The notes beneath the pieces were generated by a model that made no database searches, was not told where the DNA came from, and saw only the letters and a list, made by a program, of their open reading frames with translations. Shown in pieces: positions 23,889 to 31,782 of a stretch of 41,653 nt of DNA. The position numbers and the translations under genes are program-made. Origin of the DNA: Lachnospiraceae bacterium (GTDB taxonomy: Bacteria > Bacillota > Clostridia > Lachnospirales > Lachnospiraceae); contig JAIKXH010000023.1 in the NCBI GenBank assembly GCA_024684215.1, forward strand, positions 1 to 41,653, given 5' to 3'. Position 1 is the stretch's first letter. Each line of letters begins with the position of its first letter.

Positions 23889-25202
23889 TTATCTCTCGCA
23901 TTTCCAGAAATAAGCGCTGTACGGCGCCATTTCACTGCCTCCTCCGAAGTCATGTTTTTCTCCGGTTATGAGGTCCACTGCCATACCGCAACCCGCATCA
24001 AAATGAGCTGTATACGGATTTTCATCACAGTTTATTGCAACTAACACCCTTTCACCATCACAGCATCTTTGAAAAATACACTGCCTGTTTGTCAGATGAA
24101 TTGATCTAAAATCACCGTAATTTAATGCTTTTGAAGATTTTTTAGCTTCAGATAACCGCGCTATATAATCTGTCAAATCGTTCCATTGCGGCTTATCAAA
24201 GCAGGCCCTTAACGCGGGATCGCCCTCTTCTTTTCTGGCCTTTGCCCCCCATTCACTGCCATAGTAAACGATTGGAATACCCGGCATACCGAAAACCATG
24301 GCATATACAAGCGGCAAATGCTTCTCGTTATTTATAATCGAAGCAACCCTCGTAACATCATGATTATCACAAAAGCTCAGAAGATGTGCCCCCCTTGCCA
24401 CAGTCCAATCCTCGGGTCCGAAAAGCCTTGCCAGGGAATGAACTATTTCAAACATATTATAACTGTTAAATGCAGAATATATACCCTTATAGCACTGGTA
24501 ATTTGTAAGAGAGTGAATATTTTTCGCCTCAAGCATCCTTCCGTATTCCCCGTGAAGCACCTCTCCTACAAGGAAAAAATCGTCCTTTTTGCTGTCGCAA
24601 AAGCTCCTTAATCTCCTGCAAAACTCATCGGTCAGGCAATAAGCCACATCCAGCCTTAAACCATCTATGTCAAACTCTTTTATCCAGCCCTCTACACTCT
24701 CTAAAATATGCCTTACAACGTCCTCATTTCCAAGATTTAGCTTAACAAGGTCGTAATTACCCTCCCAGCCTTCATACCAAAGGCCGTCATTGTAATTGGA
24801 ATTACCGTCAAAAGCAATCCTTCCAAACCAGTTTACATACTGTGAAGCCTCTCTCTTTTCCAGTACGTCTTTAAAGGCCCAAAAGCCTCTTCCGACATGG
24901 TTAAAAACGCCGTCAAGGACTACTTTTATCCCATTTTCATGTAGTTTTTTGCACACAAGAGCAAAATCTTCGTTTGTGCCAAGCCTCTTATCTATTATTC
25001 TGTAATCTCTGGTGTTATATCCGTGGGTGTCCGACTCAAATACAGGTGAAAAATACACTGCATTTATACCCATTTTGGTCAAATGCGGAATCCAGTCAAT
25101 AACCTTTAATATGCGGCTTTCCTGCTTTCCGTCATTCTCAAAAGGAGCCCCGCAAAAACCCAGAGGATAAATCTGATAAAACACGCTTTCATATGCCCAC
25201 AT
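23889..25202 (-). CDS. intracellular GH13 alpha-amylase family enzyme
   Basis: The 437-aa protein has no signal peptide and all four GH13 regions: DGVFNH (97-102), GLRLDVA with nucleophile Asp185, GEVLH with acid/base Glu214, and FCDNHD with His281-Asp282. The short (beta/alpha)8 barrel lacks N-terminal starch-binding or CBM34 modules, and the C-terminal sandwich is small. It most resembles neopullulanase or maltodextrin-hydrolase types acting on imported maltodextrins. Exact specificity cannot be read. GGAGG is 11 bases ahead of the ATG. It is monocistronic with an unusual upstream repeat (25273-25291). Confidence 0.9.
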   Translation of the reverse strand: MWAYESVFYQIYPLGFCGAPFENDGKQESRILKVIDWIPHLTKMGINAVYFSPVFESDTHGYNTRDYRIIDKRLGTNEDFALVCKKLHENGIKVVLDGVFNHVGRGFWAFKDVLEKREASQYVNWFGRIAFDGNSNYNDGLWYEGWEGNYDLVKLNLGNEDVVRHILESVEGWIKEFDIDGLRLDVAYCLTDEFCRRLRSFCDSKKDDFFLVGEVLHGEYGRMLEAKNIHSLTNYQCYKGIYSAFNSYNMFEIVHSLARLFGPEDWTVARGAHLLSFCDNHDVTRVASIINNEKHLPLVYAMVFGMPGIPIVYYGSEWGAKARKEEGDPALRACFDKPQWNDLTDYIARLSEAKKSSKALNYGDFRSIHLTNRQCIFQRCCDGERVLVAINCDENPYTAHFDAGCGMAVDLITGEKHDFGGGSEMAPYSAYFWKCER

Positions 25203-25261
25203 AACCTACAATTCCTCCATTGCTTTATTTTCCCATAAATATTTGAAAAAGTATATATGTA

Positions 25262-25304
25262 ATTATACCACTGAATCTTCCCCGAATCTTCACTTTTATG
25301 TCAA
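25262..25304 (-). promoter_or_regulatory. amylase gene promoter with direct-repeat element
   Basis: On the minus strand TGGTATAAT (25270-25262) is an extended -10. Upstream lies GAAGATTC twice (25291-25284 and 25280-25273), an 11-bp-period direct repeat. A TTGACA (25304-25299) is 31 bp from the -10, too far to act as its -35. The repeat is a plausible activator or repressor site. Confidence 0.5.
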
Positions 25305-25421
25305 CTATTTTTTTACTCTATTTCAGTTACATAATTGTATAGAACTTTTGTTCATGCCGACACCCCTGCTCTTTCATTTTTTTCGAGTGACACTATTATA
25401 GTTGTATAAAAGTCATGTCAG

Positions 25422-25485
25422 TAATCCACATCAGAATCACTGGTTTTTTCTAAAGAAATCCACAATATCCACAAAGTTATCCACA
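25422..25485 (+). other. DnaA-box-like cluster in a 545-bp non-coding region
   Basis: Within the gene-free stretch 25203-25747 there is one perfect DnaA box TTATCCACA (25477-25485) and three neighbours in the same orientation: TAATCCACA (25422-25430, 1 mismatch), AAATCCACA (25456-25464, 2 mismatches) and ATATCCACA (25465-25473, 1 mismatch). A fifth, inverted one-mismatch box TGTGTAAAA is at 25639-25647. The following 120 bases are very AT-rich. No dnaA, dnaN, repA or parAB is adjacent. Confidence 0.5.
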
Positions 25486-25500
25486 ATTGTCAAATATGTC

Positions 25501-25612
25501 ATAAATTGCAAAAATTTATTGTCATTTTTGCTAAACATGCATAAATGACATCAAAATTACTACTCGATAGTTTACATAAGCCCTTAAACGTTTAACACAA
25601 TATCGTGTGTTA
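25501..25612. repeat. three inverted repeats in AT-rich DNA
   Basis: ATAAATT-GCAAA-AATTTAT (25501-25519), TGTCATTT (25520-25527) with AAATGACA (25543-25550), and TAACACA with TGTGTTA (25593-25612). They follow the DnaA-box cluster directly and lie in no open reading frame of useful length. Confidence 0.65.
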
Positions 25613-25648
25613 TTTGTAATATTATGTCAACAATATACTGTGTAAAAT

Positions 25649-25682
25649 AAAAAAATCCCAAAATTTTTTTGGGATTTTTTTT
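25649..25682. terminator. bidirectional A/T-rich terminator
   Basis: AAAAAAATCCCAAAA (25649-25663) pairs with TTTTGGGATTTTTTTT (25667-25682). On the minus strand it ends the long train that finishes with the helicase gene (stop at 25748). On the plus strand no coding gene precedes it. Confidence 0.8.
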
Positions 25683-25747
25683 CTATACTCAAAACCGTTT
25701 TAAATTATTTTAGGATTTTGGCGATAAATTACAGCAAAAAATAACTT

Positions 25748-28396
25748 TTAATTTCTCTTCCAGAATTCCGTAACCTCTTCGGAAGCATTTAAAACATCCA
25801 CGCGCTTAATATTACTCCATTCCACAGGAAATAGATTTCTATAGCTGTTTTGAAGGAATCTTTCATCCAAAAGCGCTATTACTCCCCTATCACTCTCTGT
25901 TCTTATAACTCTCCCCGCCGCCTGGAGTACTTTATTTATCCCCGGGAACCTGTATGCATAGTCAAACCCGTCCTCTCCTTCTTCTTCAAAATGTCTCTTT
26001 AAAAGTTCTCTTTCAAAGCATACCGACGGAAGACCGGTTCCGACGATAACCGTTCCTATAAGTCTGTCGTCTTTTAGATCTATTCCCTCGCTGAATATTC
26101 CTCCAAGCACGCAAAAAGCAGTTAAATTCTTCTCTGTCTCAAACAGCAAGAGAAAATCCTCTCTGTCCTCCTCAGACATGTTTTCAAGCTGAAGAACACA
26201 GGTTTCCGATGCAGAAGCAAAGTTTTCCGTATAAATATCGTAAATACTGTGCATAAACGCATGTGACGGGCAAAATACTATATAATTACCTTCTTTTGAA
26301 TGTACCACCGCATCTACATGCTCCGATATCTTATAAAACTCATCCTCGGAGCGTCTGGTATACTTGCTGGTCACATCATTTGCTATAAATATGCCCCTTT
26401 GGGAAGAGTCAAACACGCTTTTAGCATAGACCTCATAGTCCTCTTTATCCCCTCCCAAAAGTTTTTTATAATACTGAATGGGCAAAAATGTGGCAGAAAA
26501 CAGTATGGTACTTATCGCCTTTCCCATACACATTTTCAGATTATCCCGGGGGTTGACGCAAAACAGCTTTATCATAAACGTACCGTCATCCTGCATTTGC
26601 GTATACTTTACGTAATTACCGTCGAGTTGCTCGCTCATGTCAAGAAAGTGTGAAATATTGAAAAACAGATCCAAAAGCTCATCAAAAACCTCAGGCTTTT
26701 TCCTCTCCCGCTCTTCCAAATAATCGCTTATCGTTGCATACAGTCTGTTAAGCGGCCTTATAAAGCTGTCTATTTCATCGATCACTCTGCTGGTTTCGCA
26801 CTCTCTTTTCATATCCAATAGGACTTTATTGCACTTTTCAAGCTGCGCGATCATCTTATCGGCATAGCCTTTTTTCACCAATATGCTCTCTGCTAAATGC
26901 CTGTCCTTCTTACCGGAAGAAAAGTACAGTGTATCAAGTGTCGATTCAGGCGTCACATCTGCTGTCAACTTATCCGTCAACTCATTTTTTTCATCAAAAT
27001 TTTCATCATTTTCAGATATATCCGTCGTTTCTTCAAAAACGCCGATTTCTCTGGTAATTGAGGGAGCTGATAAGTCTAATAACATCTGTCCTTTAATGGA
27101 TTTATGTTTACTTTTCCGCGTGACTTCTGACAGGATTGTCTTTTTTAATTCCCTTCTTAGTGACATAAAGTCTTCTTTTATGAGATGTGCACTGTACATT
27201 TCACGACCGCGTTCAAGCAGATTATGGGCCTCATCAATCAAAAAAAGATAATTACCTCCGGCCCCTTCACCAAAAAATCTCTGAAGCTTGGCATTGGGAT
27301 CGAATACGTAATTATAGTCACAGATAATCGCGTCAGCAAACAGTGACGCATCCAGAGAAAGCTCAAAAGGACATACTCTATGCTTTATTGAATATTTTTC
27401 TATTGTTGCTCTTGAAAGATTGTCCTCGTTAATAAGCATATCATAGAGTGCTTCATTTACTCTGTCGTAATGACCGTCAGCATACTCACAGGCCCCCGGA
27501 TTGCACTCCGGCTTTTCCTTAAAGCATATCTTTTCCTTTGCCGTTATGATTATGCTTCTAAACTTTAATCCCTTATCTCTAAGGATATCTATGGCATCTG
27601 CAGCCACTGTCCTCGTAATTGTTTTGGCTGTCAGATAAAATAATTGCTCCGCTTTACCTACTCCGATAGCTTTTACAGCCGGAAAAACCGTTGTGATTGT
27701 CTTTCCAACGCCTGTCGGTGCCTCCAAAAACAGTTTCTTTTTATTGGCTATGGTCTGATAAACCTGTGTAGCAAGCTCTTTCTGGCCCGGCCTGTATTCA
27801 AAAGGAAACTCCAATAAAGATATAGACTCTCTTCTTTCAATATATTGCCTGCATTTTAAGTCAGCCCACTTATGATACTCGTCTACAAGGTCAGTAAACC
27901 ACTCACTAAGCTCCTTAAAATCGTAATCCTGATAAAAATATCTGATTTCTTCAGTATCCAGGTTACAATAGGTGATTCTAACTCTGACTTCATCAATATT
28001 TTTGCCTATTCCATACATGTAGGCATAACACTTTGCCTGAGCTACATGTGTGAGCACCGGCTCCGTCATATATTCAAGTCTTCTGTATGTACCTTTTATC
28101 TCGTCAATCGTAACCCCTTCAGCGTTGTCAATTATTCCATCGGCCCTTCCCTCAATAGTGAGCCTGTAATCGCTTTTTTCACACGAAAAATACAGGGGAA
28201 CCTCAGCCTCGTATTCGGGCCCCATTTTCCCCTGTATCATGCGGTGAATACGGCTTCCCTCCTGCATCGCAGTAAGGGTTGCTCCGCCGCCGGCCCCGGT
28301 ATCTATATCTCCGCTTCTAAGCAAAAACTCCACCAGGCCTCTCACCGATATATGAATTTCAAACAAACTATCTTCTGTCACTTTCAAGCACCGCAA
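25748..28396 (-). CDS. PD-(D/E)XK nuclease fused to XPD/DinG-type helicase
   Basis: The protein of up to 882 aa has an N-terminal RecB/Cas4-like nuclease (about 15-190). Its marks are His51, Asp86 in EGRADGIID, Glu99/Lys101 in IDEIK, and QAKCYAY. An SF2 XPD-like helicase follows, with Walker A APTGVGKT (226-233), four Cys likely to hold a 4Fe-4S cluster (291, 298, 303, 342), DEAH (388-391), and C-terminal SATFLP and AAGRVIRTESDRG. Such helicases unwind 5' to 3' in repair. The start is uncertain: the annotated codon is TTG (28396), with alternatives GTG 28381 and TTG 28366. None has a strong ribosome site, and the gene overlaps or abuts the preceding stop at 28368. Confidence 0.87.
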   Translation of the reverse strand: MRCLKVTEDSLFEIHISVRGLVEFLLRSGDIDTGAGGGATLTAMQEGSRIHRMIQGKMGPEYEAEVPLYFSCEKSDYRLTIEGRADGIIDNAEGVTIDEIKGTYRRLEYMTEPVLTHVAQAKCYAYMYGIGKNIDEVRVRITYCNLDTEEIRYFYQDYDFKELSEWFTDLVDEYHKWADLKCRQYIERRESISLLEFPFEYRPGQKELATQVYQTIANKKKLFLEAPTGVGKTITTVFPAVKAIGVGKAEQLFYLTAKTITRTVAADAIDILRDKGLKFRSIIITAKEKICFKEKPECNPGACEYADGHYDRVNEALYDMLINEDNLSRATIEKYSIKHRVCPFELSLDASLFADAIICDYNYVFDPNAKLQRFFGEGAGGNYLFLIDEAHNLLERGREMYSAHLIKEDFMSLRRELKKTILSEVTRKSKHKSIKGQMLLDLSAPSITREIGVFEETTDISENDENFDEKNELTDKLTADVTPESTLDTLYFSSGKKDRHLAESILVKKGYADKMIAQLEKCNKVLLDMKRECETSRVIDEIDSFIRPLNRLYATISDYLEERERKKPEVFDELLDLFFNISHFLDMSEQLDGNYVKYTQMQDDGTFMIKLFCVNPRDNLKMCMGKAISTILFSATFLPIQYYKKLLGGDKEDYEVYAKSVFDSSQRGIFIANDVTSKYTRRSEDEFYKISEHVDAVVHSKEGNYIVFCPSHAFMHSIYDIYTENFASASETCVLQLENMSEEDREDFLLLFETEKNLTAFCVLGGIFSEGIDLKDDRLIGTVIVGTGLPSVCFERELLKRHFEEEGEDGFDYAYRFPGINKVLQAAGRVIRTESDRGVIALLDERFLQNSYRNLFPVEWSNIKRVDVLNASEEVTEFWKRN

Positions 28397-30365
28397 ACAT
28401 ATCGTTTTGGTATACTAATTCGTAGTCTTTATCATCTATAAGGTCTACTATCAGCTTAAACTTCTCATCAGTAATCTCTTTCCTGTCAAATACATCATTC
28501 TTACCATCGACGTACTTTGACAAGTATTCTGTAAGTACAATAACCGGAAGTTCTTCGCTATCTTTTACCGCATCAATGTTTTCTTTCATAACATCATAGG
28601 TATATGACCCTAAATCCACCCACGGATTAAATGCAGGCGGTAATTGTAAATAGAACGAAACCGCAGGTATGTATCCGTAAGTGATACTTTCTGTTCCCTC
28701 GGGAAGACTTTCTGACTCCACAAAATCTATAAGTCCCTTCATATTTTCAGCTTTTTCGGGTGACATTCTGATTCCGTCAAGTACCTTACCGCCTTCAACA
28801 TATGTAGTGGGATTTTCAGCATTTTTAGCCTCGGCAAAGGTAAATCCCCATCCAAAGATAACAAATCTTGCAAAACAAAGTCCCACGACCATTACGATGA
28901 TAGCCTTGAGAGGAAAATACGAAAAATAACTTCTTACTATCGCAAGATAAAAATCTTTTTTGCTCAGTTCCTTATGTTCACGCTTGAAAACCTTAATAAC
29001 GATGCCCTCAGGCTCTACTCTGCGAATCAGTCTCCACAGTCTGTATACAAACCAAGGTGCTACTAAAAACAGGTTATTTAGACATGTCAAATGTCCGTTA
29101 TTTGAGCCGATTGGCGTGATAATTAAAACAAGTATAACAAGGCCTGCCATCAGTTTCTCTGAAAGGCTTTCTCCGGGCTTAACTACCACTCCGATTCCCC
29201 AAAGAATAATAATAAAAGTAAATACTATTCCCGGAACTATAATTGAACCATACTCCGTTAGTGAACCCTGACCAAATCTTGAATAATCCTCACCAAGCTG
29301 CACGGTGCACAGAAAATATATAAATACCGCACCTATTATCAAAACTATAAAATGTGAAAGTACAGTAAAAGTAAAGCCCTTTTTAAAATACTTTCCATGA
29401 ACCTGCTTAAGTCCGAGCTTTGCATCAAGCATCTTGCAAAGGAAAACTATAATCGTTCCTATTGAAACTGCAATGCAAAGACAAAGAATCCATTTTAAAT
29501 TGCTTTTATATGCACCATATATTGCATATACCATCGAAAATGGGGTATATGAATAGTTATCCGATGTCATGGAAAACAATCTTCTTATCCCGTTAACATA
29601 GTTATCAAGACCATATCTGACAGTCATAAAAAGCAGCATTCCAAGAACAGCCGCCGCATAACCCAGTATGCAAAAGAGTGTCCTCATACCGGTTCGCTTT
29701 AAAAAGTCGATTCTCTCTCTCTTTTTTTGATAATTGTTAGAAGCTTCCTTCTTTTTCTCTATAAGTTCAAGTATTCCGTATGCCCAAACAGCCAAAATAA
29801 GTGCAGCTTCCGGCAAATTCGAAAACCTCACAAATACATTCAGTCCAAGACATACGCCGGCTATAAACAAATACCTGTATTTACCCCTCCTGAGTCCGAG
29901 GAATATATATATGACCCCTAGCGTCATCATAATATAGGTCAAAAAGTTATACAAAAGCGCAGTCGGACACCAGCATAGATTTATTGCTATAAACTCACCC
30001 AAAAATACTGCAACAGGCGGGTATTCAAGTTTTCTTGTAAAGAAAACATAGCCTATTACGGCCAAAAAGCTGATGGTCAAAGAAGTATATAAATTAAGCC
30101 CCAAAAGAGTCTTACCAAAGGGCAAAAAAGTAAACAAATGACCTAAAGCCGTAGCAAGGTATGTTGAAAAGAGCCACATCGGATCCATGGATTCAGTTCC
30201 CATAAATTCGAAATTGGAATAATTATATCCAACATCCCACAGATCAAGTCCGACATGAATATGTCTTAAAGGATAAAGCGAAAGGACAAGGACCATTAAT
30301 ATTTCCAGTCCTCGCCTTAGGCTTGCATATCTGCTGTTTTTTTCCGAAAAAAACTTAAGCATCAT
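28368..30365 (-). CDS. polytopic membrane protein, GT-C glycosyltransferase-like
   Basis: The 665-aa protein has roughly a dozen hydrophobic segments in the first 480 residues and a soluble C-terminal domain (about 510-665) after a last transmembrane helix. The first outer loop carries HVGLDLWDVGYNYSN, an acidic loop of the sort used by GT-C enzymes with lipid-phosphate sugar donors. The C-terminal part (TYGYIPAVSFYLQLPPAFNPWVDLG) resembles the luminal tail of such proteins. It overlaps the GH5 gene by one base (TAATG), so translation is coupled. Substrate unknown; the GT-C assignment is by topology and loop, not by a diagnostic motif. Confidence 0.65.
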   Translation of the reverse strand: MMLKFFSEKNSRYASLRRGLEILMVLVLSLYPLRHIHVGLDLWDVGYNYSNFEFMGTESMDPMWLFSTYLATALGHLFTFLPFGKTLLGLNLYTSLTISFLAVIGYVFFTRKLEYPPVAVFLGEFIAINLCWCPTALLYNFLTYIMMTLGVIYIFLGLRRGKYRYLFIAGVCLGLNVFVRFSNLPEAALILAVWAYGILELIEKKKEASNNYQKKRERIDFLKRTGMRTLFCILGYAAAVLGMLLFMTVRYGLDNYVNGIRRLFSMTSDNYSYTPFSMVYAIYGAYKSNLKWILCLCIAVSIGTIIVFLCKMLDAKLGLKQVHGKYFKKGFTFTVLSHFIVLIIGAVFIYFLCTVQLGEDYSRFGQGSLTEYGSIIVPGIVFTFIIILWGIGVVVKPGESLSEKLMAGLVILVLIITPIGSNNGHLTCLNNLFLVAPWFVYRLWRLIRRVEPEGIVIKVFKREHKELSKKDFYLAIVRSYFSYFPLKAIIVMVVGLCFARFVIFGWGFTFAEAKNAENPTTYVEGGKVLDGIRMSPEKAENMKGLIDFVESESLPEGTESITYGYIPAVSFYLQLPPAFNPWVDLGSYTYDVMKENIDAVKDSEELPVIVLTEYLSKYVDGKNDVFDRKEITDEKFKLIVDLIDDKDYELVYQNDMFAVLESDRR

Positions 30366-31765
30366 TATTCCTCAGAACCACAATAATACATCATCTGATC
30401 CACGATCTCGGGGAAAGTCCAGGTCAGGGACTTTCTGTCTATAAGTCTGAAGCACTCTCCGTCTGCTTTGTATGCGTTATTATCCCAGAAAAGAGCACTC
30501 ATTCCGTAATGTCTCGCAGTATATGTATAATATGCCGCAAACTGCATTCTTGAATCTAAATTATCCTTGTCAAGTGCTCCGAATTCACCAATAAGTACAG
30601 GAATTCCCTTTGATACAAACTTTTCATACAGATTCTTCATGAAATATTCGATATCCTCAGTTCCCTTTTTACCCTTGATGGCAAATACATCAGTGGAACC
30701 GTTTCCGAGATTAAGTGCAAAATTATAAGGTGTATATGCATGAACCGATACGATTATTCGGTTTTCCGCATCGGCTTTAGAGTCATCGGGAAGTACAAAT
30801 CCATCACAAAGCACATAGTCGGGTGATGCACAATAACCGGGAGCCATAATATATCTTGTTTTGTTATAGCCCTTACCGTTTGCTCTGATGGTATCTACTA
30901 TAACCTGATTTAACTGATTTACGCAGTCAACACACTCTTTTCCAAGATCACTCTCTGCATCTATCCACCACTCATTATCGGTGCCCACCTGTCTGGGCTC
31001 ATTCATCGTCTCAAATATAAGATGCTCATCATAATCCGCAAATCTATCGGCAATCTGCTCCCAGATTTTGGTCACATAAGCCTTTGAAGAATCAAGCTGT
31101 GCATATGAAGGATATTCAAGTCCGTTCTCATTGTCGTGATGAATATTGATGATAACGTACATTCCCTCATCATATGCCCAACCGACAACCTCTTCAACGC
31201 GGCTCATCCACTCTTCACTGATATTGTAATTGCCGTCAACATGGTTATGCCATGACACAGGGATTCTGATGGTCTTGAAACCTGCATTCTTAAGCTCTTT
31301 TATAAGCTCTTTAGAGGTCTTGACTCCACACCATGCACTTTCATAATCAAGCTCGTTTGTGAGCCATGTGCAATTGTTTGCATCAAATGTATTACCTAGG
31401 TTCCATCCTACTTCCATATCTCTGATAAAAGCGAGCGCATCGTTTTCAGGGATTTCCACGGGCGCTCTCTTAGCTACCTTAACAATGCCGTCTACGACAT
31501 CTCCGGGCTGAGCAGTGCCTAATGAATCCGCTTCCTTCTCAGTGCCGGCCTCTGTAGCTTCCTCTTTTTCTGCTTCTACTGCTTCCTCAGATACTTCTTC
31601 CTTTTCAGATTCAGCTTCTGCCTCTTTGCCTTCATCCAAAGCAGCTTCCTCATTTTCGGAAACCTGCTCCTCTGCTTCTACCGGTGCTTCCGCATTATTT
31701 GCGCATGCTCCGAGGCAAGCTATAAGAGCTGCCGATAACAATAAACTGATTATTTTTTTCTTCAT
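30365..31765 (-). CDS. GH5 family endoglucanase-type lipoprotein
   Basis: The 466-aa protein has a lipoprotein signal (LGAC, Cys21), a 60-residue Glu/Ala/Ser linker (about 25-85) and a GH5 barrel: MEVGWNLGNTFDA (117-129), IRIPVSWHNH, NIHHD (207-211), acid/base Glu256 in TMNEPR, and nucleophile Glu394 in LIGEFGA. It fits the GH5_4 type, which acts on beta-1,4-glucans such as cellulose, xyloglucan or mixed-linkage glucan. The lipid anchor and acidic spacer would hold the enzyme at the cell surface. It lies 17 bases after the YhaN-like gene and overlaps the GT-C-like gene. Confidence 0.92.
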   Translation of the reverse strand: MKKKIISLLLSAALIACLGACANNAEAPVEAEEQVSENEEAALDEGKEAEAESEKEEVSEEAVEAEKEEATEAGTEKEADSLGTAQPGDVVDGIVKVAKRAPVEIPENDALAFIRDMEVGWNLGNTFDANNCTWLTNELDYESAWCGVKTSKELIKELKNAGFKTIRIPVSWHNHVDGNYNISEEWMSRVEEVVGWAYDEGMYVIINIHHDNENGLEYPSYAQLDSSKAYVTKIWEQIADRFADYDEHLIFETMNEPRQVGTDNEWWIDAESDLGKECVDCVNQLNQVIVDTIRANGKGYNKTRYIMAPGYCASPDYVLCDGFVLPDDSKADAENRIIVSVHAYTPYNFALNLGNGSTDVFAIKGKKGTEDIEYFMKNLYEKFVSKGIPVLIGEFGALDKDNLDSRMQFAAYYTYTARHYGMSALFWDNNAYKADGECFRLIDRKSLTWTFPEIVDQMMYYCGSEE

Positions 31766-31782
31766 AATAATACTCCATTTGC

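Noticed and set aside
25299..25304. TTGACA as -35 of the amylase promoter
   Set aside because: It is 31 bp from the TATAAT, far outside the 16-19 bp range.
27872..28441. 189-codon plus-strand frame across the helicase and membrane-protein junction
   Set aside because: It is antisense to two supported genes and shows no domain.
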